The position numbers were made by a program, and so were the translations under genes. Of a DNA stretch of 57,795 bases, positions 33,273 to 42,043 are shown in pieces; position 1 is the stretch's first letter; each line of letters begins with the position of its first letter. The DNA comes from Bacillota bacterium. GTDB lineage: Bacteria > Bacillota > Negativicutes > CTSoil-072. Below the pieces are notes generated by a model, which did no database searches, was not told the origin of the DNA, and worked only from the letters and a program-made list of their open reading frames with translations. The stretch is from contig JAGFZV010000028.1 of NCBI GenBank assembly GCA_017889545.1, positions 1 to 57,795 of the forward strand, read 5' to 3'.

Positions 33273-33845
33273 GTGGTAAATAGCAAAAAAACGGAGCAAG
33301 AAAAAGGCAAACAGGAAATTCCTGGAGCAGAGGTGGAAACCGGTGGTTCAGAAGGCCGTATTGGCAGCGGTGAACCAACAGTAGAAAAATTGCTGGTCGA
33401 AATCGAAGAAAAACAGACTTTATTAGAAGAAATGACCAACCGTTATCAACGATTGCAGGCTGATTTTGATAATTTTCGCCGGCGCACCCGCCAGGAAAAA
33501 GAAGAACTATCGTCAGTTGTCGCCCAGGATTTGATATTGCAGATATTGCCGGTTATTGATAACTTGGAACGGGCATTGGACGGCAAGAGCCAACAGGATT
33601 TACAAGCAATGATGGCTGGCGTGGAGTTGATTTATCGTCAAATGGTGGGTTTATTAGCTAAAAATGGCTTGGAAACGATTGAATCTGTAGGCTCTGTGTT
33701 TGATCCCGGGCAGCATCAGGCTGTTATCCGGGCTGAAGATCCTGAACAGCCTGATGGGATGATCATCGAAGAATTGCAAAAAGGATACCGGGTCCGTGAT
33801 AAAGTGATCCGGCCGAGTATGGTCAAGGTAGTAGGAAATTGCTAA
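33273..33845 (+). CDS. grpE: Nucleotide exchange factor GrpE
   Basis: About 190 residues from GTG 33273, 6 nt behind GAGGTG (GTG 33264 is a less likely alternative because it overlaps the ribosome site). A variable charged N-terminus is followed by a long coiled coil (VEIEEKQTLLEEMTNRYQRLQADFDNFRRRT-like, about 45-85) and a C-terminal beta-wing (SVFDPGQHQAVIRAEDPEQPDGMIIEELQKGYRVRDKVIRPSMVKV). It releases ADP from DnaK. It lies 21 nt after the chaperonin gene and 60 nt before dnaK. Confidence 0.95.
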   Translation: MVNSKKTEQEKGKQEIPGAEVETGGSEGRIGSGEPTVEKLLVEIEEKQTLLEEMTNRYQRLQADFDNFRRRTRQEKEELSSVVAQDLILQILPVIDNLERALDGKSQQDLQAMMAGVELIYRQMVGLLAKNGLETIESVGSVFDPGQHQAVIRAEDPEQPDGMIIEELQKGYRVRDKVIRPSMVKVVGNC

Positions 33846-33905
33846 TGTAAGATTGTTTTTAAAAAGAAAGTTCAGTTTGTATCTATATAAAAGGGGGAAA
33901 AGAAT

Positions 33906-35747
33906 ATGGCAAAAGTAATTGGTATTGACCTTGGAACTACGAATTCGGTTGTTGCTGTTATGGAAGGCGGCGAGCCGGTTGTTATCCCGAATGCGGAAGG
34001 GAGCCGCCTGACTCCATCTGTTGTCGGCTTTTCAAAAACAGGAGAACGCCTTGTCGGTCAGCTGGCTAAACGCCAGGCGATATCCAATCCGGATCGTACG
34101 ATTAGCTCAATTAAGCGGCACATGGGTACGGATTATAAGGTGAAAATTGACGACAAATCATATAACCCACAAGAAATTTCTGCCATGATTTTGCAAAAAA
34201 TGAAGCAGGATGCAGAAGCTTATTTGGGTGAGAAAGTTACCCAAGCAGTTATCACTGTCCCGGCTTATTTTACCGACAGTCAACGTCAGGCGACCAAAGA
34301 CGCCGGAACTATTGCCGGATTGGAAGTATTGCGGATTATTAACGAACCTACCGCTGCTTCGTTGGCTTATGGCATGGATAAGGGCGAAGACCATACCATT
34401 CTTGTTTTTGACTTGGGTGGCGGAACGTTTGATGTTTCGATCCTGGAATTAGGCGATGGCGTGTTTGAAGTAAAAGCAACAAACGGAAACAATCGCTTGG
34501 GCGGCGATGATTTTGATGAGCGCGTCAAAAAATGGCTGATTGATGAATTTAAAAAGCAGCAGGGAATTGATCTTGCTCATGACAAGATGGCTCAGCAACG
34601 GCTGTTGGAAGCTGCGGAAAAAGCGAAAATTGAGTTGTCCAGCGTATTAACAACGAATATTAATTTGCCGTTCATTACTGCAGATCAAACCGGTCCAAAA
34701 CATCTGGATTTAAACTTGACCCGAGCAAAATTCGACGAACTTACGTCTGACTTGGTAGAAGCTACAATGGGACCAACCCGTCAGGCGATGAGCGATGCCG
34801 GAATGTCACCGAAAGATATTGATAAAGTCATCTTGGTTGGCGGATCTATCCGTATTCCTGCCGTTCAAGAAGCGATTAAAAACTTTTTTGGCAAAGAGCC
34901 GCATCGCGGTGTAAACCCGGATGAGTGTGTCGCTATCGGCGCCGCTATTCAGGCCGGTGTGCTGGTCGGGGAAGTAAAAGACGTTCTCCTGCTTGACGTT
35001 ACTCCATTGTCGCTTGGTATTGAAACCATGGGCGGTGTGTTCACTAAGATCATTGACCGCAATACGACTATTCCTACTTCTAAAAGTCAAACGTTTTCTA
35101 CTGCGGCCGACAATCAGCCATCGGTTGATGTCCATGTATTGCAAGGCGAGCGCGAAATGGCTTCTTACAATAAGACCCTTGGACGGTTTGAGTTGTCTGG
35201 AATTCCGCCGGCTCCCCGGGGCGTCCCGCGCATTGAAGTCACATTTGACATTGATGCGAATGGTATCGTCCATGTTTCCGCAAAAGATCTTGGAACTGGA
35301 AAAGAGCAGAAGATCACAATCACTTCTTCGGGCGGTATCAATAAAGAAGATATCGACCGCATGGTGAAAGATGCGGAAGCGCATGCGGCAGAAGACAAAA
35401 AACGCCGTGAAGAAGTGGAAATTCGCAATAATGCTGACTCACTTGCTTATAATGCAGAAAAAACGATTAAGGATGCCGGTGACAAAGCAGATAAGGAACT
35501 AGTTGCGAAAGTCCAGGCGGCCGTTGATAAATTGAAGGAAACCCTGAAAGGGACTGATATTGAGAAAATCAAGGCGGATACGGAAGAACTGACGAAACCG
35601 CTATACGAATTGTCGTCGGCGATGTATAGTCAGGCCGATGCTGCTGCTGGTCAGCCAGGTGCGCAAGCATCCGGCGCGCATGAAGCGCCGAAGGATGAGA
35701 AGGTTGTTGATGCTGAGTACAAAGTCGTAGACGACGAGAAGAAATAA
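33906..35747 (+). CDS. dnaK: Hsp70 chaperone DnaK
   Basis: 613 residues, standard length. The actin-like ATPase domain has [13 protein letters not shown] at residues 6-18, [35 protein letters not shown] and [13 protein letters not shown]. The linker [15 protein letters not shown] leads to the substrate-binding beta-domain ([14 protein letters not shown]) and the helical lid, ending in a disordered tail and [12 protein letters not shown] (normal acidic end). With DnaJ and GrpE it folds and protects proteins. The region around the phosphate-2 loop reads VGGSIRIP where many DnaKs have VGGSTRIP, a mild variation. A GGGGGAAAAGAAT ribosome site precedes the ATG. Confidence 0.98.
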   Translation: MAKVIGIDLGTTNSVVAVMEGGEPVVIPNAEGSRLTPSVVGFSKTGERLVGQLAKRQAISNPDRTISSIKRHMGTDYKVKIDDKSYNPQEISAMILQKMKQDAEAYLGEKVTQAVITVPAYFTDSQRQATKDAGTIAGLEVLRIINEPTAASLAYGMDKGEDHTILVFDLGGGTFDVSILELGDGVFEVKATNGNNRLGGDDFDERVKKWLIDEFKKQQGIDLAHDKMAQQRLLEAAEKAKIELSSVLTTNINLPFITADQTGPKHLDLNLTRAKFDELTSDLVEATMGPTRQAMSDAGMSPKDIDKVILVGGSIRIPAVQEAIKNFFGKEPHRGVNPDECVAIGAAIQAGVLVGEVKDVLLLDVTPLSLGIETMGGVFTKIIDRNTTIPTSKSQTFSTAADNQPSVDVHVLQGEREMASYNKTLGRFELSGIPPAPRGVPRIEVTFDIDANGIVHVSAKDLGTGKEQKITITSSGGINKEDIDRMVKDAEAHAAEDKKRREEVEIRNNADSLAYNAEKTIKDAGDKADKELVAKVQAAVDKLKETLKGTDIEKIKADTEELTKPLYELSSAMYSQADAAAGQPGAQASGAHEAPKDEKVVDAEYKVVDDEKK

Positions 35748-35784
35748 GTAAATGAAGCTAACCTAATGGAACAATCATAACAGA

Positions 35785-35823
35785 CATAACTTGGAAGGGG
35801 TTGCTAACCCCTTCCAAGTTATG
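35785..35823 (+). other. Perfect 18-bp hairpin between dnaK and dnaJ
   Basis: CATAACTTGGAAGGGGTT (35785-35802) and its exact complement (35806-35823) are separated by GCT. No T-run follows, so it is more likely a processing, stability or partial attenuation element than a simple terminator. It may set dnaK above dnaJ. Confidence 0.75.
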
Positions 35824-35893
35824 CCCATGCTTAAAGATATGAGTGGCGGCCAGTGAAAATGGCCCGAAAAAATGATTTTGGATGGTGTAACGA

Positions 35894-37015
35894 GTGAGTA
35901 AACGTGACTATTATGAAGTGCTGGGCGTTGAGAGGTCGGCGTCAGAAGAAGAAATCAAAAAAGCATTTCGCAAGGCAGCCCGAAAGTACCATCCCGATGT
36001 GAATCGCGATAATCAAAAAGAAGCAGAAGAAAAATTCAAAGAAGTCAACGAAGCCTACGAAATTTTATCAAATGCTGAACGGCGCGCCCAGTATGATCAG
36101 TTTGGGCACGCTGCTTTTGAGAATGGTCAAGGAGCTGGAGGGTTTGGCGGCGCCGGCGGATTTAACGATATTTTCGATATGTTTTTCGGGCAATCGGGCT
36201 TTGGCTTCGGACGTCGTCCGGCGGGACCGGAAAAGGGCGCGGATTTGCGGTATGATATGGAAATTACTTTTGAGCAGGCTGCGTTTGGCATGGAAACGGA
36301 AGTACAGGTACCGAGGACGGAAGATTGCTCTGTTTGCGATGGTTCCGGCGCCAGTCCGGGAACGCATGCCCAAACTTGTCCGCAGTGTCAGGGAACCGGT
36401 CAGGTGCAGGTTGCCCAAAACACGCCTTTTGGTAGGATGGTCAACGTTGTGACGTGTGATCGTTGCCGCGGCGAAGGGAAAATCATTCAGTCGCCTTGCA
36501 AGGAATGTCATGGACGTGGTAAAACGCGGATACGCCGAAAAATTAAAATTAAAATTCCGGCCGGTGTAGACAATGGGTCGCGTTTGCGGGTGAGTCATGA
36601 AGGTGAAGCCGGAACTCGCGGAGGTCCTCCGGGAGATCTTTATGTATATTTGTTTGTAAAACAGCATAAATTATTTATCCGCGAGGGTAACGACGTAATC
36701 TGTGATGTACCGATCAGTATTGTACAGGCGACGATTGGTGATGAGATTGAAGTGCCGACGCTTGATGGCAAAGTGAAGCTCAGGATTCCCGAAGGAACGC
36801 AAACAGGGACGATTTTCCGGGTAAAAGAAAAAGGGATCCCGTTTTTAAAGGGACATGGCCGAGGAGATCAGCATGTTCGGGTCAAAGTGGTCACACCGAA
36901 AAAACTGTCGGATCGTCAGCGTGAGTTATTGGTTGAGTTTGCCCGCATTGGCGGTGTAGATATGAACCCTGAGCAAAAAGGTTTTTTCAAAAAAGTAAAA
37001 GAGTTTTTGGGATGA
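35894..37015 (+). CDS. dnaJ: Hsp40 co-chaperone DnaJ
   Basis: 373 residues, type I DnaJ. J-domain at 1-70 with His33-Pro34-Asp35 (YHPDVNR), a Gly/Phe-rich linker ([20 protein letters not shown]), and four zinc-finger repeats CXXCXGXG ([32 protein letters not shown], about residues 148-215). The C-terminal substrate-binding and dimer domains follow. It stimulates DnaK ATPase and delivers unfolded clients. The start is GTG 35894. It is 147 nt after dnaK, with a strong hairpin between, so it may be partly uncoupled. A structured repeat-like element lies behind it. Confidence 0.97.
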   Translation: MSKRDYYEVLGVERSASEEEIKKAFRKAARKYHPDVNRDNQKEAEEKFKEVNEAYEILSNAERRAQYDQFGHAAFENGQGAGGFGGAGGFNDIFDMFFGQSGFGFGRRPAGPEKGADLRYDMEITFEQAAFGMETEVQVPRTEDCSVCDGSGASPGTHAQTCPQCQGTGQVQVAQNTPFGRMVNVVTCDRCRGEGKIIQSPCKECHGRGKTRIRRKIKIKIPAGVDNGSRLRVSHEGEAGTRGGPPGDLYVYLFVKQHKLFIREGNDVICDVPISIVQATIGDEIEVPTLDGKVKLRIPEGTQTGTIFRVKEKGIPFLKGHGRGDQHVRVKVVTPKKLSDRQRELLVEFARIGGVDMNPEQKGFFKKVKEFLG

Positions 37016-37025
37016 ATGTAGACTT

Positions 37026-37147
37026 ACTTCAGTTGGAGTTGCCTGTACCCGGAGGGTGCAACTCCAACTGAAGTTTAGTCGAATTTACTTCGAGCTATAG
37101 CCTGTTTCACCCTTCGGGTACAGGCTCCCCGACCTAAGAGGGCGGGG
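37026..37147. repeat. Nested multi-hairpin element between dnaJ and prmA
   Basis: First a perfect 17-bp stem: ACTTCAGTTGGAGTTGC (37026-37042) with 37058-37074. Its loop region GCCTGTACCCGGAGGGTG (37041-37058) is complementary to 37108-37125 with one mismatch. A second hairpin pairs AGCCTGT (37099-37105) with ACAGGCT (37120-37126), and a third pairs CCCCG (37127) with CGGGG (37143). Such competing, closely packed stems resemble ends of IS200/IS605-type elements or a REP-like repeat; they could also terminate dnaJ. No transposase is present. Confidence 0.6.
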
Positions 37148-37200
37148 TCTTACAGGCTGTGTGAAGGATAATGTAATTTTACAGGCGAGGAGTGGTTGGT

Positions 37201-38142
37201 ATGAAATGGGCTGAAATTAGCATCCAGACTACCCAGGAAGCCACGGAGGCAGTGGCCAATATCTTTCATGATTTAGGGACAAGCGGAGTGGTAATTGAAG
37301 ACCCCGAACTCATTAATTCGTACCGGCATTCCGGAACGTGGGACTATTGCGGGATCCCTGAAGACGACACGGGAATAGTAACTGTTACTGCATACTTGCC
37401 GGTAGATAATCGTTTGCATCGTAGTCTGCAGTTGTTTGAGCAGAGGGTGAATGAACTTATTCATCATGATATTGACAAAGGCAGCGGTGCGATCCGATGG
37501 CGGGAGGTTCAAGACGAGGATTGGTCTTCGGCTTGGAAACAGTATTTTCACCCGGTGAAAATTGGCGAACGGGTAGTCATTAAACCTTCTTGGGAAGACT
37601 ATCAGCCTGCTGATGGCGAGATTGTCATCGAGCTGGATCCTGGAATGGCGTTCGGTACAGGAACCCATCAAACAACGCAAATGTGCATTCGCTGCTTGGA
37701 AGAGGTAATGGCTCCTGGCTGCACGGTATTTGATATTGGTACCGGCTCTGGTATTTTGGCGATTGCGGCTGCAAAGCTTGGCGCCCGGGAAGTACGCGCA
37801 GTTGATTTGGACCCTGTGGCGGTAAAAATAGCCGGTGAAAATATCCTCTTAAATGGCGTGCAAGATACAGTCTGTATCTCGCAAGGAGATTTGCTGACTG
37901 GGATTGCCGGTGACGACAAGGCTGAGGTAGTCATCGCTAATATTGTTGCTGATGTGATTATTCGCTTGGCGCCTGATCTTCCGTTCCGTCTCAAGGAAGG
38001 GGGTCTCTTGATCGCAAGCGGTATTATTATTACCCGTCTTAGCGACGTTGCTGCCGCATTGGAACAAATTGGCCTATCTGTTGAAAAAATCATGGAAGAA
38101 GGCAGTTGGGCGGCTATAGTGGCCCGTCAGGGGGGCGTATAA
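37201..38142 (+). CDS. prmA: Ribosomal protein L11 methyltransferase
   Basis: 313 residues from ATG 37201 (GAGGAGTGG upstream). N-terminal recognition domain (MKWAEISIQTTQEATEAV) with the linker VQDEDWSSAWKQYFHPVKIGERVVIKPSW, then a class I SAM domain: DPGMAFGTGTHQTT (about 147-160), FDIGTGSGILAIAAAKLGA, and the catalytic-region NIVADVI (like NI(L/V)A). It trimethylates L11 on the large subunit. prmA-rsmE-mtaB behind dnaJ is a common Firmicute order, with a 1-nt gap to rsmE. Confidence 0.95.
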   Translation: MKWAEISIQTTQEATEAVANIFHDLGTSGVVIEDPELINSYRHSGTWDYCGIPEDDTGIVTVTAYLPVDNRLHRSLQLFEQRVNELIHHDIDKGSGAIRWREVQDEDWSSAWKQYFHPVKIGERVVIKPSWEDYQPADGEIVIELDPGMAFGTGTHQTTQMCIRCLEEVMAPGCTVFDIGTGSGILAIAAAKLGAREVRAVDLDPVAVKIAGENILLNGVQDTVCISQGDLLTGIAGDDKAEVVIANIVADVIIRLAPDLPFRLKEGGLLIASGIIITRLSDVAAALEQIGLSVEKIMEEGSWAAIVARQGGV

Positions 38143-38143
38143 A

Positions 38144-38881
38144 TTGGCCCGCTTTTTTATTGAAAGTGAATTGGCGGAAAAAATGGTGCTTCGTGGCCTT
38201 GATGCGCATCATGCCAGTCACGTTTTACGCTTAAAACCGGGTGATGAAATTATTGTAGTCGATTCTCGTGGAATGGCAGCCAGAGCCAGGCTTGAGACAA
38301 TCAGTTTGTCAGAAATTACATTAACGTTCATTGAGAGAATTGCTGACAGCGGTGAACCTCCTGTTGCTGTGTATTTGGCACAGGGTTTGGCCAAAGGCGA
38401 CAAGATGGATTATATTGTGCAAAAGGCTGTAGAACTTGGGGTTGGTAAAATCATCCCCTTGGCAGCAGACCGCAGTGTAGTGCGCTATGACGCTGCCAAA
38501 CAGGCTAACCGGCAGGAACGCTGGAAAAAAATTGCTTTGGAGGCTGCGAAACAGTGTGGGCGGCTTACTGTTCCGGAAGTAACAGTGTTTGAGGACGTGA
38601 AAGGGCTGTTGGCCAAGTATGGGCAAGATTTTATGATGGTCATGCTATACGAAGGCGAGCAAAAAAACGGGTTCAAAGCTTTACTGAAAAATTGTCAGGC
38701 GCGTGCTGTTTTGCTCTTGATTGGTCCGGAAGGTGGATTTAGTGATGGAGAAGTGGCGTTTTGCCGTCAACATGGAGTTCATACTGTATCGGTCGGACCC
38801 CGGATATTGCGAACAGAAACGGCGGCATTGGCGGCACTATCGATCGTGATGTATGAATGCGGCGATTTGGGGGGGTATTAG
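38144..38881 (+). CDS. rsmE: 16S rRNA (uracil-1498-N3)-methyltransferase
   Basis: 245 residues starting TTG 38144 behind a G-rich ribosome site in the prmA end. N-terminal PUA-like RNA-binding domain (HHASHVLRLKPGDEIIVVDSRG) and a C-terminal SPOUT knot domain: KMDYIVQKAVELGVGKIIPL, ALEAAKQCGRLTVPEV, LLIGPEGGFSDGEV and LRTETAALAALS. It methylates U1498 of 16S rRNA. Its stop shares a base with the GTG of mtaB. Confidence 0.95.
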   Translation: MARFFIESELAEKMVLRGLDAHHASHVLRLKPGDEIIVVDSRGMAARARLETISLSEITLTFIERIADSGEPPVAVYLAQGLAKGDKMDYIVQKAVELGVGKIIPLAADRSVVRYDAAKQANRQERWKKIALEAAKQCGRLTVPEVTVFEDVKGLLAKYGQDFMMVMLYEGEQKNGFKALLKNCQARAVLLLIGPEGGFSDGEVAFCRQHGVHTVSVGPRILRTETAALAALSIVMYECGDLGGY

Positions 38882-40179
38882 TGCGGCGCGTGGCGTTTAG
38901 TACACTAGGATGCAAGGTGAATCAATTTGAAACAGAAGTAGTGGAAGGGCTATTCCGGGAACGCGGCTACACAACTGTTGATTTTTCTTCTATTGCAGAG
39001 GTATATGTTATTAATACGTGTTCAGTGACTCATCTGGGAGAAAAAAAATCACGGCAGTTGATTCGTCGTGCAGTTCGCACCAATGCAGAGGCAATCGTCG
39101 TGGTGACCGGCTGCTATGCGCAGGTTTCATCGCAGGAAATCGCTGCGATTGAGGGTGTGGATATTGTTATTGGCACACAGGAACGCAACCGGATTGTGGA
39201 CGTTGTGGAGGAATTTTCCAATTTGCATCAGAAACGGAATTTGGTTAGCGACATCATGAAAGCAGACCATTTTGAAGATATTCCGCTGCTAAAGGCGCCT
39301 GAACGGACCAGAGCCTTCTTGAAAATCCAGGAAGGCTGTGATAATTTTTGCTCATACTGTATTATTCCTTATGCGCGGGGGCCGTTACGGTCAAGATCGT
39401 TGTCCAGTGTAATTCATGAAGCAGAAAAATTGCTTCACGCCGGATTTAAAGAAATTGTTCTGACTGGTATCCATTTGGGTGCATTCGGACGAGATTTAGA
39501 CGATCATATTACCTTGACGGATGCCGTACGGAATGTATTGTCGTTTCCAAATGCGTTTCGGCTGCGCCTTGGATCGATTGAATCCCTTGAAATTTCTCCG
39601 GAACTTATCCGGATTTTCCAGACCGATTCCCGCCTGTGCAAGCATTTGCATTTACCTTTGCAGGCGGGCGATGATACGATTCTGGCAGCAATGAACCGGC
39701 AGTACACGACGGCGCAATATCGTCAGTTGGTTCAACGGATTGAAGCGGAAGTACCGAATATGGCGATTTCTACCGATATTATTGTGGGCTTTCCCGGCGA
39801 AACGGAAGCAATGCATGAAAATGCATTGCGTTTTGTGGAGAGTATGAATTTTTCCCGGATGCATATTTTCCCTTATTCACGCCGTAATGGAACGGCGGCG
39901 GCTTCTTTTCCTCAGCAAATACCGGAAGTTGTTAAAAAACAGCGGTTGCTGTCAATGCAGCAATTGGCAGAGCGTAAATCGAGAGATTTTGCAGCACGGT
40001 TCATCGGCAAACGCCTGGAGGTATTAATTGAGACTGTAACAGCTGAAGGCGCGGAAGGCTTGACAGAACAGTATCTTCGTGTATATATTCCGAATTGTCA
40101 AGTTGAAGCGGGAAATACCGTAACGGTCATGCCGGATGATTTTCTTTATGATGGATTAAGAGGGGTTCGCGTAAATTAA
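38881..40179 (+). CDS. mtaB: tRNA t6A37 methylthiotransferase MtaB
   Basis: About 432 residues from GTG 38881; TTGGGGGGGTATTA upstream serves as ribosome site. Methylthiotransferase domain with three Cys for one [4Fe-4S] cluster (STLGCKVNQFETE, INTCSVTHLGEKKSR, VTGCYAQ), the radical SAM domain with CX3CX2C (EGCDNFCSYCIIPYARG), and a C-terminal TRAM domain. It converts t6A37 to ms2t6A37 in ANN-decoding tRNAs. It is the last gene of the dnaJ-prmA-rsmE group before a gap. Confidence 0.95.
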   Translation: MRRVAFSTLGCKVNQFETEVVEGLFRERGYTTVDFSSIAEVYVINTCSVTHLGEKKSRQLIRRAVRTNAEAIVVVTGCYAQVSSQEIAAIEGVDIVIGTQERNRIVDVVEEFSNLHQKRNLVSDIMKADHFEDIPLLKAPERTRAFLKIQEGCDNFCSYCIIPYARGPLRSRSLSSVIHEAEKLLHAGFKEIVLTGIHLGAFGRDLDDHITLTDAVRNVLSFPNAFRLRLGSIESLEISPELIRIFQTDSRLCKHLHLPLQAGDDTILAAMNRQYTTAQYRQLVQRIEAEVPNMAISTDIIVGFPGETEAMHENALRFVESMNFSRMHIFPYSRRNGTAAASFPQQIPEVVKKQRLLSMQQLAERKSRDFAARFIGKRLEVLIETVTAEGAEGLTEQYLRVYIPNCQVEAGNTVTVMPDDFLYDGLRGVRVN

Positions 40180-40349
40180 ATTATAAGTTTTCATACGAGT
40201 TTTAGCAGGATATTAAAAAAAAAAACAGAATGCTTTCTACCAGGACAGTGATTTCTGCAGATTCTGCAGGTGTTATTTTTATCCGATATCTAATCCGCTT
40301 TGCCACTGGGGATGTAATGTGTTGCGGCGGTGATGAAAGGGGCGAATTT

Positions 40350-40697
40350 GTGCATAACGATTGTATTTTTTGCAAAATAGCTGCGAAAGAAATTCCGGTA
40401 AAAATAATTTATGAAGATGACCATGTATTGGCTTTCCCTGATATTAACCCAATGGCGCCAGTTCATATATTAGTCATCCCCAAACAACATTTTGACAGCC
40501 TCCTCACTGTGAAACCGGAAGAGATGCCAATTGTTGCCCAAGTAATGGCAGCGTTGCCGGCTGTTGCTGAAAAAGCCGGTGTAACTGGCGAAGGTTTTAG
40601 AATTGTTGTCAATACGGGGGGTAATGGCGGGCAGACAGTGAACCATTTACACTGGCATCTTTTAGGCGGGCGGATCATGAGTTGGCCTCCAGGCTAA
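40350..40697 (+). CDS. HIT-family nucleotide hydrolase (HinT-like)
   Basis: 115 residues from GTG 40350, placed 7 nt behind AAAGGGGCG; homology starts at NDCIFCKIAAKEIP. The histidine triad HLHWHLLGG carries the catalytic His, and DDHVLAFPDINPMAPVHILVIPK is the substrate strand. Cys residues at the N-terminus (CIFC) with the triad His may bind zinc, as in many HinT proteins. The family hydrolyses AMP-linked phosphoramidates. It sits between mtaB and rpsU as in many Firmicutes. The 170 nt before it hold no other gene. Confidence 0.93.
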   Translation: MHNDCIFCKIAAKEIPVKIIYEDDHVLAFPDINPMAPVHILVIPKQHFDSLLTVKPEEMPIVAQVMAALPAVAEKAGVTGEGFRIVVNTGGNGGQTVNHLHWHLLGGRIMSWPPG

Positions 40698-40699
40698 TA

Positions 40700-40729
40700 T
40701 TGACAATAGTTATTGATATCGTGTATAAT
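40700..40729 (+). promoter_or_regulatory. Sigma-A promoter of rpsU
   Basis: TTGACA (40700-40705), an 18-nt spacer, TATAAT (40724-40729). Perfect consensus hexamers, 64 nt before the rpsU start. Confidence 0.85.
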
Positions 40730-40793
40730 GTCTAAGTATATGTAGCAGTAATGTGCTTCCCCAAAGGTCTATGTGTGGAGGGAGGGATATCAG

Positions 40794-40967
40794 ATGTCAG
40801 AAGTTAAAGTAGGCAAAAATGAAACGATTGATAGCGCACTCCGCAGATTCAAACGTACATGTCAAAAGGCCGGCGTTCTTTCGGAAGTTAGAAAACGCGA
40901 ACATTATGAAAAACCCAGTGTAAAGCGCAAAAAGAAGTCCGAAGCAGCACGCAAACGCAAGTTTTAG
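40794..40967 (+). CDS. rpsU: 30S ribosomal protein S21
   Basis: 57 residues from ATG 40794, preceded by [30 protein letters not shown] and the lysine/arginine-rich C-terminus ([14 protein letters not shown]) are typical of S21, which helps mRNA contact the 30S subunit. It heads a short transcript with yqeY, ending in a terminator. Confidence 0.97.
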   Translation: MSEVKVGKNETIDSALRRFKRTCQKAGVLSEVRKREHYEKPSVKRKKKSEAARKRKF

Positions 40968-40988
40968 TCAGTTTCGGAGGTAATGAAA

Positions 40989-41441
40989 ATGTCTCTTAAA
41001 GAACGACTAATGACAGATATGAAGCAAGCCATGAAAGACAAAGAAGCTGGCAAGCTTCGGCTTTCTGTTATTCGCATGGTTCGTGCGAGCATAAAAAACG
41101 GTGAAATCGACCAAAAAAAAGAGTTTAATGATGATGAAGTTTTAGACATTTTGGCAAAAGAAGTTAAAATGCGACGTGATTCGATGGAAGATTTTCGAAA
41201 AGGAAATCGTCCGGATCTTGTGGAACAATTAGAACAAGAAATCGTTATTCTCAAAGAATATCTTCCGGAACAACTTTCAGAAGATACTATCCGCGAACTC
41301 GTTACACAGGCGATTCAGGAAACACAGGCCGTCACGGTGAAAGAAATGGGCAAAGTGATGGCTGTGCTGATGCCCAAAGTAAAGGGGAGAGCCGATGGCA
41401 AACTGGTGAATGCCGTGGTTCGGGAACTGTTGCATAATTAA
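40989..41441 (+). CDS. yqeY: YqeY/GatB-like protein
   Basis: 150 residues; ATG 40989 is chosen over 40983 because GGAGG lies 8 nt before it. The protein matches the YqeY family (LKERLMTDMKQAMKDKEAGKLRLSVIRM, AKEVKMRRDSMEDFRKGNR, EMGKVMAVLMPKVKGRADGKLVN), whose C-terminal part resembles the tRNA-binding tail of GatB. Its role is not settled; tRNA-linked or amidation functions have been suggested for the family. rpsU-yqeY adjacency is widespread. Confidence 0.93.
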   Translation: MSLKERLMTDMKQAMKDKEAGKLRLSVIRMVRASIKNGEIDQKKEFNDDEVLDILAKEVKMRRDSMEDFRKGNRPDLVEQLEQEIVILKEYLPEQLSEDTIRELVTQAIQETQAVTVKEMGKVMAVLMPKVKGRADGKLVNAVVRELLHN

Positions 41442-41455
41442 ATCCTACAACATGG

Positions 41456-41490
41456 GATCCGGTACCGTTTGGTATCGGATCTTTCTATTT
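41456..41490 (+). terminator. Intrinsic terminator of rpsU-yqeY
   Basis: GATCCGGTACC (41456-41466) pairs with GGTATCGGATC (41471-41481), one G-U, followed by TTTCTATTT. Confidence 0.8.
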
Positions 41491-41533
41491 CAGCCTGCAT
41501 AGTTGGCTTTGGGGGATGCGCGGACAAAAAAAG

Positions 41534-41560
41534 AAGGCAGGCGTAAGCCTGCCTTGCATT
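41534..41560. terminator. Second hairpin after yqeY
   Basis: AAGGCAGGC (41534-41542) pairs with GCCTGCCTT (41547-41555) around GTAA, with AAAAAAAG before and GCATTTT after. It could terminate transcription from either side. Confidence 0.65.
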
Positions 41561-42043
41561 TTCAGTTAAAGTGAAGGTGCCGTCAAGATACAAAAGATAG
41601 AGCTTCGAAATATGCATTCAATAAAGCGGCAATGAAGTTTGCTATGACGATGAATAACAATGCAGGAACGTCTGATCAACAACACTTACAACAAATAAAA
41701 CAAAATCAATACAATTTGTGTTAAAATAATACTGATGCGATGTGTGCAGTAATACAACAGCGATGAGCGAAGTTTGCAGGATCCATTTGTGCAATGAATG
41801 AAAAATTCTTCACTAGAACTTACTGGCTTATCATAGCAAAGCAACATTCAGTTGTCAATGATATTTAGAAAAAATATCTATTAATTATTATTATTATACA
41901 ACTATAGTTCGAAATAGGATACAATGGTATTTACAGGAATACAGATGATATACGGCGAATTACAGATTGTAGAGAGCCAAACGGATCATAGACGACGACG
42001 GGCTCTTTGAGCAGCTTGCGCAGCGATAAATAGGAGTGATACT
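41561..42043 (+). other. Long intergenic region upstream of nfeD
   Basis: About 480 nt with low GC and no supportable gene. A 30-codon open frame at 41632-41724 lacks a ribosome site. ATT-rich sequence at 41875-41900 and TACAAT at 41920-41925 could be part of the nfeD promoter. The stretch ATAGGAGTGATACT just before ATG 42044 is the nfeD ribosome site. Confidence 0.4.

Noticed and set aside
41632-41724. 30-codon open frame (MKFAMTMNNNAGTSDQQHLQ...) recalling small spore proteins rich in Gln/Asn
   Set aside because: No ribosome site, too short, and only vague similarity in composition; not a supportable gene.
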